NCBI GenBank assembly: GCA_023416655.1
Contig: JAEZHK010000031.1
Location: forward strand, 1 to 22,379
Source of the DNA: Bacillota bacterium
GTDB lineage: Bacteria; Bacillota; Clostridia; Christensenellales; Aristaeellaceae
Length of the DNA: 22,379 nt
Reading direction: 5' to 3'
A program made the translations under genes and the position numbers. The notes under the pieces were generated by a model. That model saw only the letters and a list, made by a program, of their open reading frames with translations. It was not told the DNA's origin and made no database searches. Each line of letters starts with the position of its first letter. The first letter of the stretch is position 1. Positions 7,245-13,780 of the stretch are shown piece after piece.

Positions 7245-7799
7245 ATGAAGAAAAAATCCATCGGCGTTTTCGTCGGCAGCCTGCGCGAAGGCGCTTTCAG
7301 CAAGTCCGTAGCCAAGCATCTGATCAAGATCGCACCCGAGAGCGTTGAACTCAAAATGCTCGACATCGGCCATCTGCCGCTTTTCAATCAGGATCTGGAA
7401 ACCAGCCCGCCCGAGGCGTGGGTTAAGTTCAAGGCCGACGTCGGGGCGCTGGACGGCTTCCTGTTCGTGACCCCCGAGCACAACCGCTCGTTCCCGGCGG
7501 CGCTTAAAAACGCGCTGGACGTGGGCTCCCGGCCCTACGGCACGAGCGTCTGGAACGGCAAGCCCGGCGCGGTCGTCAGCGTTTCTCCTGGCGCGATCGG
7601 CGGCTTCGGCGCGAACCACCACCTGCGGCAGGTGCTCACGTTCTTGAACGTGCCCGTCATGCAGCAGCCGGAGGCCTACGTCGGAGGCGTCATGTCCTCC
7701 CTCGACGAGAAGGGTGAAGTGGTCAGCGATTCGCTGAAGGGCTTGCTGAAGGCATACATGGACGAGTTCGTCCGCTGGATCGACCGATTCGCCGGGTAA
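7245..7799 (+). CDS. NADPH-dependent FMN reductase (flavodoxin fold)
   Basis: The 184-residue protein belongs to the NAD(P)H:FMN reductase group that includes chromate and quinone reductases (ChrR/YieF-like). These enzymes use NAD(P)H to reduce bound FMN, which passes electrons to quinones or metals. The FMN phosphate loop GSLREGAFSKSVAK (residues about 11-24) and the flavin-side segment TPEHNRSFPAALKNALD, with the following GKPGAVVSVSPGAIGGFGA, are typical. ATG 7245 is eight bases after AGGAGG (7231-7236); an upstream in-frame GTG at 7236 falls within that site. It stands alone, convergent with scpA. The real substrate cannot be told from sequence. Confidence 0.88.
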   Translation: MKKKSIGVFVGSLREGAFSKSVAKHLIKIAPESVELKMLDIGHLPLFNQDLETSPPEAWVKFKADVGALDGFLFVTPEHNRSFPAALKNALDVGSRPYGTSVWNGKPGAVVSVSPGAIGGFGANHHLRQVLTFLNVPVMQQPEAYVGGVMSSLDEKGEVVSDSLKGLLKAYMDEFVRWIDRFAG

Positions 7800-7849
7800 A
7801 GCGAAAGCCGGAACGAGTCCCGGCAAACGGATTCCACTATATAAAATGC

Positions 7850-7875
7850 CGCCGCTCCGTAAAAACGGGGCGGCG
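7850..7875 (-). terminator. Terminator of the M50 peptidase-scpA operon
   Basis: An 11-bp stem (7850-7860 with 7865-7875, one G-T pair) has an AAAA loop on the plus strand. On the minus strand it is followed by CATTTTATATAG, a T-rich tail, so it best serves leftward transcription from scpA. It may also stop rightward transcription from the reductase gene. Confidence 0.75.
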
Positions 7876-7897
7876 TTCGCTATCGGGATACACCTCG

Positions 7898-8614
7898 CTA
7901 AATCGCCGTCAGGTCGATCTCGCCATAGGTGCTCGTCTGCTTCACCCGCACCAGGCCCAGGCGCAATAGTTCCAGCAGCGCCAGGAACACGCTGACCAGC
8001 TCGACCTTGCCGGGCACGCCGTCAAACAGCTCCGAAAAACGGACGTTCCCCCGCTTCAGCCGCTTCTGGATCCGCGCCATGCAGCCGTGCATGGTGTATT
8101 CGTCCCTTCGGATTTCGTGGCGGATCGCCGCCTGCGCGTCCTCGTGAGCCTCAAGCCTTCGAATCACGCGCTCAAACGCCCGGGTCAGCGCCTCGAGGGT
8201 CAGCCCCGTCAGTTCGTAGGCGGGCGGCGGCAGCGGATACTCCTCCGGCAACTTCGTCAGCCGCTCCCGCGCCACTTTTTCCAGGCGCTGCATCCGCTCG
8301 CCCAGCTCCTTGAACGCCTTGTACTCGGTGAGCCTTCGGATGAGCGCCTCCTCGGGCGTCTCCTCCTCGCCCTCCGGCGCGCGCGGCGGCACAGGCAAAA
8401 GCGTCCTCGACTTGATCTCGAGGAGCGTCGCGGCCATCTGCAAAAACTCGCTGGCCGAATCCATGTCCAGCTCGTCCACGCCCGCCATGGACAGAAGGTA
8501 CTGCTCGGTGATCTCCGACAGGAAGATGTCCTTGATGTCGATCTTGGCGCGGGAGATCAGGGTCAACAGTAAATCCAGCGGGCCGTCAAACTGCCTAAGC
8601 GATACGACGTACAT
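7898..8614 (-). CDS. scpA: Segregation and condensation protein A
   Basis: The 238-residue ScpA is the kleisin subunit that bridges SMC heads and recruits ScpB, compacting and segregating the chromosome. The N-terminal FDGPLDLLLTLISRAKIDIKDI and EFLQMAATLLEIKSRTLLP are the ScpA hallmarks that contact the SMC neck. The C-terminal winged-helix region VELVSVFLALLELLRLGLV contacts the SMC head. The GTACGT-side start ATG 8614 has AGGGGGC six bases upstream. It is only ten bases downstream of the M50 peptidase gene in the same direction, so the two share a transcript. scpB, often next in line, is absent: a terminator follows at once. Confidence 0.95.
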   Translation of the reverse strand: MYVVSLRQFDGPLDLLLTLISRAKIDIKDIFLSEITEQYLLSMAGVDELDMDSASEFLQMAATLLEIKSRTLLPVPPRAPEGEEETPEEALIRRLTEYKAFKELGERMQRLEKVARERLTKLPEEYPLPPPAYELTGLTLEALTRAFERVIRRLEAHEDAQAAIRHEIRRDEYTMHGCMARIQKRLKRGNVRFSELFDGVPGKVELVSVFLALLELLRLGLVRVKQTSTYGEIDLTAI

Positions 8615-8624
8615 TGCCTGCCCC

Positions 8625-9437
8625 CTAAATGATGTGGAGCGCCCGGAACAAAGCCTCGAACACCGTGCCCGCGCCGTTCAGCGCGCCTTCCTGCACCGTG
8701 CCCAGCACCCAGCGCAGCGCGCCCGTGAAGATCAGCGCGATCAGCACGATCTGGCCGATCATCGCAGCCTGACGCGGCGCGAAGAGCTGGCGGTGCAATA
8801 GAAGGTCGTTGAACACGTGGTAGCCGTCCAGCGGCGGCACCGGCAAAAGGTTGAACACCGCCAGCGTCAGGTTGATGGTGGTGAAGATCGCGACCATCTG
8901 GAACAGGTAGCCGACGATGGAGCCCAGGTAGGGGCCGATCAGTAAGTCGCCCATCCCGCTGGCCAGATGAAACGCCTGCGAAACGGTCACCCCATACTGT
9001 ACGCCGTTCAGTTCCACGCCGAACAGATTGCCCTGCCAGGCGGATGCGGGAATCTTCGAGATCGCGAGGGCCACCATGCTGTACATCAGAACGCATCCGG
9101 CGACGAACATCAGAAGGTTTGCGGTGATGCCCGCCAGCGACACTTTGATGTCGTCCCTGCGGTAGTGGCGGAAGTTGTTGGGGTTGACCGGCACGGGCCT
9201 CGCCCAACCGAAGCCCACGATGAACAGCATCGCAAAGCCGATGGGGTCGATGTGGGCGAAGGGGTTGAGCGTCAGCCGCCCCAGATGGCGCGCCGTCGGG
9301 TCGCCGCAGCGGTCGGCCACCCAGGCGTGGGCCGCCTCGTGCATCGAAAGCGCCAGGATGAACGGCGGGATGCTGAGCAAGAGCTGCATGATGAACGTCC
9401 TGAAATCAAATCCGCCGGAAAATGCCTGAATCAGCAT
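8625..9437 (-). CDS. Site-2-protease-type membrane zinc metallopeptidase (M50 family)
   Basis: This 270-residue polytopic membrane protein has the zinc motif HEAAHAW (His33, Glu34, His37) in its first membrane region. The third-ligand motif NLLPVPPLDGYHV lies near residue 210. It matches the short, PDZ-less M50B group of rhomboid-like size (YwhC type) that is widespread in Firmicutes and often precedes scpA. These enzymes cut within the membrane, but the substrate here is unknown. ATG 9437 is preceded by GGAGA. A promoter with a perfect TATAAT is at 9483-9511 on the same strand. It is co-transcribed with scpA. Confidence 0.9.
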   Translation of the reverse strand: MLIQAFSGGFDFRTFIMQLLLSIPPFILALSMHEAAHAWVADRCGDPTARHLGRLTLNPFAHIDPIGFAMLFIVGFGWARPVPVNPNNFRHYRRDDIKVSLAGITANLLMFVAGCVLMYSMVALAISKIPASAWQGNLFGVELNGVQYGVTVSQAFHLASGMGDLLIGPYLGSIVGYLFQMVAIFTTINLTLAVFNLLPVPPLDGYHVFNDLLLHRQLFAPRQAAMIGQIVLIALIFTGALRWVLGTVQEGALNGAGTVFEALFRALHII

Positions 9438-9482
9438 GATGGCTCTCCATTCCTTTTCGCCGCGCGCAGCGGCCTCATTTCT

Positions 9483-9511
9483 ATTATATACACTCCCGGA
9501 ATCCGGCGCAA
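9483..9511 (-). promoter_or_regulatory. Promoter of the M50 peptidase-scpA operon
   Basis: On the minus strand, TATAAT (complement of 9483-9488) lies 17 bases from TTGCGC (complement of 9506-9511). The -10 is perfect and the -35 is weak (only TTG matches). It lies 45 bases before the start codon. Confidence 0.65.
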
Positions 9512-9550
9512 GCGGCAGGAAAATGACCTTTCCGTGGAGAAATAGAGCGT

Positions 9551-10096
9551 ATGAACGTCTACGACTTCGACAAGACCATCTTCCGCGGCGATTCTACGGC
9601 ACGGTTTTTCGCGTTCTGCCTGAAGCGCCATCCGGGTATCCTCCGGCGGCTGCCGGGGATCGGCTGGGAAGCGGTGCGGCTCGCGCTGGCCATGACCGAC
9701 AAGACCAAATTCAAGGGCCGCCTGTTCGGCTTCCTCCGGGACATCCCGGACGTGAGCAAAGAGGTCGCCGCCTTCTGGGCGGAGAATGAAGGCCGAATCC
9801 AGCCCTGGTACCTGGCGCGGCGGAGGCCGGACGATCTTATCATCTCCGCCGGGCCGGAATTTCTGCTGTCTCCAGTTTGCCCCAGGCTCATCGCCTCCCG
9901 CGTCCATCCCAAGACCGGCGCGTACACGGGCCGGAACTGCGACGGCGCGGAAAAGCTTGCGAGGTTCCTGGCGGAGTATGGCGACGCGCCCGTCGAAGAA
10001 TTCTACTCCGATTCGCTGCGCGACGCGCCGATGGCCGGGATCGCAGCGAGCGCCTTTCTGGTGAAGGGCAGTCGGCTAATCCCTTGGCCACAGTAG
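9551..10096 (+). CDS. HAD-superfamily phosphatase, SerB-like (subfamily IB)
   Basis: The 181-residue protein begins MNVYDFDKTIFRGDSTARFF, with the HAD nucleophile motif DxDxT (Asp5, Asp7, Thr9). A motif II serine is in LIISAGPEFLL, a motif III lysine in GAEKLARFL, and the metal-binding motif IV in YSDSLRDAPM. The helical cap inserted between motifs I and II fits subfamily IB, as in phosphoserine phosphatase. The natural substrate is unknown; similar small proteins hydrolyse phosphoserine or sugar and lipid phosphates. The start ATG 9551 has GGAG eleven bases upstream, a rather long gap. It is divergent from the M50 gene and ends six bases before the convergent ogt stop, with no terminator between them. 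Confidence 0.85.
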   Translation: MNVYDFDKTIFRGDSTARFFAFCLKRHPGILRRLPGIGWEAVRLALAMTDKTKFKGRLFGFLRDIPDVSKEVAAFWAENEGRIQPWYLARRRPDDLIISAGPEFLLSPVCPRLIASRVHPKTGAYTGRNCDGAEKLARFLAEYGDAPVEEFYSDSLRDAPMAGIAASAFLVKGSRLIPWPQ

Positions 10097-10102
10097 GCAA
10101 GT

Positions 10103-10573
10103 TCAGCCCTTGTAGTATTTCGCTTCAAGGGCCAAAAGTTTCTGTTTCAAATCCAGCCCGCCGCCGTAGCCCACCAGCGCGCCGCCGGAGCCGATCACCC
10201 GGTGGCAGGGGATGAAGACGGGCAGCGGATTCGCGTGATTGGCCGAGCCCACCGCGCGGGACGCCTTGGGTTTCCCGATGGCGAGCGCGATGTCGCCGTA
10301 ACTGGCGGTCTTTCCCGCGGGGATTTCCAGAAGCGCGGCCCAGACCGCCCGGCGGAAATCGGTCCCCACCGGCTTCAGCGGCAGGTCGAAAAGTGCGCGC
10401 TTGCCCTCGAAGTACTCGGAGAGCTGCAAAGCCGCCTCCCGGAGGAGCGGCGTCTCCGCACGTTCGCCCTCCGGCGCGGCATCCCCCGGAAGCCTCAGTT
10501 CCGTAAGCGCGTCCCCGTCCTGAACCAGCCACATCGCCCCCACCGGCGTGTCTACCCGCAATACGTACCGCAT
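10103..10573 (-). CDS. ogt: Methylated-DNA--protein-cysteine methyltransferase
   Basis: This 156-residue suicide enzyme takes the alkyl group from O6-alkylguanine (and O4-alkylthymine) onto its own cysteine. The active site PCHRVIG is present, preceded by the helix-turn-helix region GKTASYGDIALAIGKPKASRAVG, whose arginine finger flips the base. GSGGALVGYGGGLDLKQKLLALE is the usual C-terminus. I start at ATG 10573 because AAGGAG lies eight bases upstream; an in-frame extension to 10618 would run into the divergent alkD start. Its start codon is 37 bases from that of the divergent AlkD-type glycosylase, which acts on other alkylated bases, so the two form a repair locus. No Ada-type regulator domain is present. 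Confidence 0.95.
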   Translation of the reverse strand: MRYVLRVDTPVGAMWLVQDGDALTELRLPGDAAPEGERAETPLLREAALQLSEYFEGKRALFDLPLKPVGTDFRRAVWAALLEIPAGKTASYGDIALAIGKPKASRAVGSANHANPLPVFIPCHRVIGSGGALVGYGGGLDLKQKLLALEAKYYKG

Positions 10574-10610
10574 CGTTGTTCTCCTTGATTTGATGAATTG
10601 GAGGCGACCC

Positions 10611-11300
10611 ATGGACATCCTCGAAAAGCTGACGCCGCTGGCCGAACCCGGCTACCGTGCGTTCATCCAAAAAACCGTCCCGACGCACAATGAAATCCTC
10701 GGCGTCCGCGCGCCGCACCTGAAAAAGCTGGCCCGCGAAGTGCTCAAGAGCGACTTCCGCGAATTCCTCGAAACCGCGCCCGACGGCATCCTGGAAGTCT
10801 ACTTCCTGAAGGCGGCGGCGGTCGGCGGCGGCAAGATGGAGCGGGCGGAGCGCTTCGAGCGCGTCCGGGAATTCCTGCCGAAGATCGATAACTGGGCGGT
10901 GTGCGACTCGCTGATGGGCTGGCTTGACCCCGCGCCCGCCGAGCGGGCGACGTGGTTTGAGTTCCTGTCGCCCTTTTTTTCCGACGAGCGGGAGTTCTTC
11001 GCCCGCTTCGCCGCGGTGATGATGATCCACTACAGCGATCCGGAGTGGATCGGCCCGGCGCTTAACGGCCTCGCCCGCGTGCGGCAGGATGGCTACTACG
11101 CCCGCATGGGCGTGGCATGGGCGCTCTCGCACCTGTACGTGGACTTCCCGAAGGAGGTCGAGGCGCTGCTAAAAAGCGAATCGCTCGACGCCTGGACCCA
11201 CAACAAGACCATCCAGAAGGTCATGGAATCCTTTCGGGTAGACGATGACGCGAAAGCTCTTCTCCGGGCACTGAAGCGCCGGGCGCGCCCCGACCGCTGA
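10611..11300 (+). CDS. DNA alkylation repair enzyme, AlkD-like HEAT-repeat glycosylase
   Basis: The 229-residue all-helical protein matches the AlkD/AlkC family (PF08713), which wraps DNA with HEAT-like repeats and removes bulky or positively charged alkylated bases such as 3-methyl- and 7-methylpurines. Recognisable parts are ILGVRAPHLKKLAREV, the NWAVCDSLMGW segment (the tryptophan and aspartate region of the active cleft), FARFAAVMMIHYSDPEWI, YYARMGVAWALSHLYVDFP and WTHNKTIQKVMESFRVD. ATG 10611 follows GGAGG at 10600-10604. It is divergent from ogt and ends in a clear terminator at 11311-11348. Some relatives are inactive as glycosylases, so activity is inferred. Confidence 0.92.
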   Translation: MDILEKLTPLAEPGYRAFIQKTVPTHNEILGVRAPHLKKLAREVLKSDFREFLETAPDGILEVYFLKAAAVGGGKMERAERFERVREFLPKIDNWAVCDSLMGWLDPAPAERATWFEFLSPFFSDEREFFARFAAVMMIHYSDPEWIGPALNGLARVRQDGYYARMGVAWALSHLYVDFPKEVEALLKSESLDAWTHNKTIQKVMESFRVDDDAKALLRALKRRARPDR

Positions 11301-11310
11301 ATGCCCTTCA

Positions 11311-11348
11311 AATCGTTCCCGGCGAGTTTAGGCGGGAACGATTTTTTT
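11311..11348 (+). terminator. Intrinsic terminator of the alkD-like gene
   Basis: AATCGTTCCCG (11311-11321) pairs with CGGGAACGATT (11333-11343) and runs into seven Ts. Its left arm shares 14 bases (ATCGTTCCCGGCGA) with the first hairpin of the structured element 113 bases downstream. Confidence 0.92.
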
Positions 11349-11426
11349 GTCAAAAGCTCCCTGTCAGTATAACACATATCCCGCGCCTCATCAAAGCACA
11401 CTATCAATATACCCTTGACTCTTCAT
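11349..11426. other. AT-rich gap between terminator and structured element
   Basis: No gene is seen. TATAAC at 11376-11381 with TTGTCA upstream has a short 15-base spacer; it could be a weak rightward promoter for the element, but the match is poor. Confidence 0.3.
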
Positions 11427-11590
11427 CGTTCCCGGCGACCTGTGCGCCGGGAACGTATTGCTGCCATCAGTGACGAACACTGGTGGCAGCAATAATACCA
11501 TAAGTCAGGGAGCCGCCCGGAAATTCCAGAGAATTTCAGGCTCCCGCAGTCCTCTTCCTGCGCATCAAAAAGCCAGAGGCTTTTTGATGC
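11427..11590 (+). repeat. Four-hairpin structured element, copy 2
   Basis: Four hairpins follow one another almost without gaps. B: 11427-11437 with 11445-11455, perfect 11 bp, 7-base loop. A: 11456-11472 with 11478-11494, 17 pairs with one G-T. C: 11508-11514 with 11539-11545 and 11520-11526 with 11531-11537, separated by an asymmetric internal loop. D: 11562-11574 with 11578-11590, perfect 13 bp, AGA loop. The same order and spacing appear on the minus strand at 7054-6887. Stems A, B and D differ between copies by compensatory changes while loops and linkers are conserved. It sits 30 bases before the iscR -35. Identity unknown. Confidence 0.88.
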
Positions 11591-11620
11591 CTGAAAGCAT
11601 ATTAATTTTGTCGGAAATGC

Positions 11621-11649
11621 TTGACGAAGCAAATCGTCCGGATTATAAT
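11621..11649 (+). promoter_or_regulatory. Promoter of the iscR-iscS-iscU operon
   Basis: TTGACG (11621-11626), a 17-base spacer and a perfect TATAAT (11644-11649) lie 50 bases before the Rrf2 gene. An inverted repeat GACGA-N6-TCGTC (11623-11638) covers the -35 and spacer and could be an operator. Confidence 0.85.
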
Positions 11650-11698
11650 GGCATCAGAAGAAACCCGATAGATTCGGTCAGGATTGGAGGGCGCGGAA

Positions 11699-12133
11699 TT
11701 GAGATTGTCGACGCGGGGCCGGTACGGCATCCATGCGATGTACGATCTGGCGGTCACGTATGAAACCGGGCCGCAGCCGCTCAAGGCCATCGCCGAGCGC
11801 CAATCGGTGCCGGAGGCCTATCTGGAGCAACTGATGGCGCCGCTCAGAAGGGAAGGGCTCATCAAGAGCGTCCGGGGCGCGCAGGGCGGGTACCTGCTTT
11901 CGCGGCCGCCGTCTGAGATCACGGTGGGCCAGGTGCTCAGGACCCTGGAAGGCGATTTGGAGATCACCGAATGCCTGAACGAGGAGGACGCCTGCGACAA
12001 GTCGGGCGGCTGCCCCACACGAAAGGTCTGGAAGAAGGTCCGGGACGGGCTCAACTCCATTGTGGACGGCATCACACTTCAGGACATGCTGGAGGACCCG
12101 AAAGCCGGAAATCTGAAAGGATGCATACAATGA
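11699..12133 (+). CDS. Rrf2-family transcriptional regulator, IscR-like
   Basis: The 144-residue winged-helix regulator starts MRLSTRGRYGIHAMYDLA, the standard Rrf2 N-terminus. The recognition helix and wing follow: VPEAYLEQLMAPLRREGLIKSVRGAQGGYLL. Three cysteines in ECLNEEDACDKSGGC (spaced x6 and x5) match the Fe-S cluster ligands of IscR-type sensors. The start is TTG at 11699, eight bases after GGAGG (11686-11690); this rare start gives the expected N-terminus. The gene overlaps iscS by four bases (ATGA). By analogy with IscR it should repress its own operon when it holds a cluster, relieving repression when Fe-S demand is high. Direct target binding is not shown. Confidence 0.92.
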   Translation: MRLSTRGRYGIHAMYDLAVTYETGPQPLKAIAERQSVPEAYLEQLMAPLRREGLIKSVRGAQGGYLLSRPPSEITVGQVLRTLEGDLEITECLNEEDACDKSGGCPTRKVWKKVRDGLNSIVDGITLQDMLEDPKAGNLKGCIQ

Positions 12134-13296
12134 ACAGGATTTACATGGACAACGCGGCGACGACGCGCGTGAGTAAGCCCGTGGTCGAGGCGATGCTGCC
12201 CTACCTGACGGAGATTTACGGCAACCCCTCCAGCATCCACGCTTTCGGTCGCGACGCCCGCAAGGCGCTGGACAGGGCGCGGGAGCAGGTGGCGAAAGCC
12301 TTGGGCGCGGACCCGCAGGAGATCTACTTCACCGGCTGCGGCACCGAATCGGACAACTGGGCGATCCGCGGCGGCGCGTATGCCCGGAAGGCCAAGGGCA
12401 AGCACCTGATCACCTCCGCCATCGAGCACCACGCAGTGCTGCACGCGATGGCGCAGCTGGAGAAAGAGGGCTTCGAGGTCACCTACCTGAAGGTGGACGC
12501 GGACGGCATTGTCAACCCCGAGGACCTGGAAAAGGCGTTCCGGCCGGACACCACGCTGGTCTCGATCATGATGGCCAACAACGAAATCGGCACCATCCAG
12601 CCGATCGCGGAGCTGGCAAAGATCACCAAGGCCCACGGCGTGCTGTTCCATACCGACGCGGTACAGGCCATCGGCTCGGTGGAGATCAAGGTGAAGTCGC
12701 TTGGCGTGGACATGCTGTCGCTCTCCGGCCACAAGTTCCACGCGCCCAAGGGCGTGGGCGCGCTGTACCTGAGAAAGGGCGTCAAGATTAGCCCGCTCAT
12801 GCAGGGCGGCGCGCAGGAGCGTTCTCAGCGGCCGGGTACCGAGAACATCGCCTCCATCGTCGGCATGGGCGTGGCGATTGAAAAGGCGGCGGCCACCATC
12901 GCCGAGCGGAACGCGTACCTGACCCCCTTGCGGGACCGGCTGATCGAAGGCATCCTGACGGGCATCCCGGAGGTGCGGCTGAACGGCCACCCGACGAAGC
13001 GCCTGTCGAACAACGCCAACGTATCGGTGCGCTACATCGAGGGCGAGGCGCTGCTTTTGAGCCTGGACCTGGTGGGCATCGCAGCCTCTTCCGGCTCCGC
13101 CTGCACGTCCGGCTCGCTGGACCCGAGCCACGTGCTGCTGGCCATCGGCCTCCCCCACGAGATCGCCCACGGCTCGCTGCGCTTTTCGCTGAGCGAAGAG
13201 AGCACCGCCGAGGAAGTCGAGTACGTGATCGCGGAGCTCAAAAAGATCGTCGAGCGGCTCCGGGCCATGTCGCCCCTGTTCGCCGTTAATTCCTAA
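12130..13296 (+). CDS. iscS: Cysteine desulfurase, IscS/NifS type
   Basis: This 388-residue PLP enzyme removes sulfur from L-cysteine as a persulfide and passes it to the IscU scaffold and to other thio-carriers. The N-terminal MNRIYMDNAATTRVSKPVVEAM and YGNPSSIHAFGR are typical. The PLP lysine is Lys202 in SGHKFHAPKG. The persulfide cysteine is Cys325 in SSGSACTSGSLDPSHVL, in the mobile loop. ATG 12130 overlaps the stop codon of the Rrf2 gene, with AAAGG nine bases upstream; the ATG at 12121 has no spacing for a binding site. iscU follows after 26 bases. NifS and IscS cannot be cleanly told apart, but no nitrogen-fixation gene is nearby. Confidence 0.95.
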   Translation: MNRIYMDNAATTRVSKPVVEAMLPYLTEIYGNPSSIHAFGRDARKALDRAREQVAKALGADPQEIYFTGCGTESDNWAIRGGAYARKAKGKHLITSAIEHHAVLHAMAQLEKEGFEVTYLKVDADGIVNPEDLEKAFRPDTTLVSIMMANNEIGTIQPIAELAKITKAHGVLFHTDAVQAIGSVEIKVKSLGVDMLSLSGHKFHAPKGVGALYLRKGVKISPLMQGGAQERSQRPGTENIASIVGMGVAIEKAAATIAERNAYLTPLRDRLIEGILTGIPEVRLNGHPTKRLSNNANVSVRYIEGEALLLSLDLVGIAASSGSACTSGSLDPSHVLLAIGLPHEIAHGSLRFSLSEESTAEEVEYVIAELKKIVERLRAMSPLFAVNS

Positions 13297-13322
13297 CGAC
13301 AGGATAAATTGGAGGGAATTTT

Positions 13323-13709
13323 ATGTATACCCCTGAAGTCATGGACCATTTCACCAACCCCCGCAACGTCGGCGAGATCGAAAACGCCAGCGGCTCCGGC
13401 ACCGTCGGAAACGCCAAGTGCGGCGACATCATGAAGATGACCATCAAGGTCGAAAAGGGCGTCATTACCGACGTCAAGTTCAAGACCTTCGGCTGCGGCG
13501 CGGCCATCGCCACGTCCAGCAAAGCCACCGAGCTCGTCAAGGGCAAGACCATCGACGAGGCGCTTCAGCTCACCAACAAGATGGTGGCCGACAGCCTGGG
13601 CGGGCTGCCCGCCGTCAAGATCCATTGCAGTGTGCTGGCCGAGGAGGCCCTGCACGAGGCGATCAGCGACTACAAGCGCAGACTGGACGCCGGGGAAATC
13701 TCCGAGTAA
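13323..13709 (+). CDS. iscU: Fe-S cluster assembly scaffold, IscU/NifU N-terminal type
   Basis: The 128-residue scaffold accepts sulfur from IscS and iron to build [2Fe-2S] clusters. The three conserved cysteines are present in GNAKCGDIMK, TFGCGAAIATSS and KIHCSVLAEEAL. YTPEVMDHFTNPRNVGE is the standard N-terminus. The short linker after the third cysteine and the lack of further domains mark it as the single-domain form, without the NifU ferredoxin or C-terminal domain. GGAGG is eight bases before ATG 13323. It is the third gene of the iscR-like operon; hflX follows after 71 bases with no evident terminator, so read-through is possible. Confidence 0.95.
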   Translation: MYTPEVMDHFTNPRNVGEIENASGSGTVGNAKCGDIMKMTIKVEKGVITDVKFKTFGCGAAIATSSKATELVKGKTIDEALQLTNKMVADSLGGLPAVKIHCSVLAEEALHEAISDYKRRLDAGEISE

Positions 13710-13780
13710 TCCGCCCTCGTTCCCTACGCAATCGTTTGCAGCCCAGCCGGAAGCGATTGCCATGATAAAGGAGTGCATCC

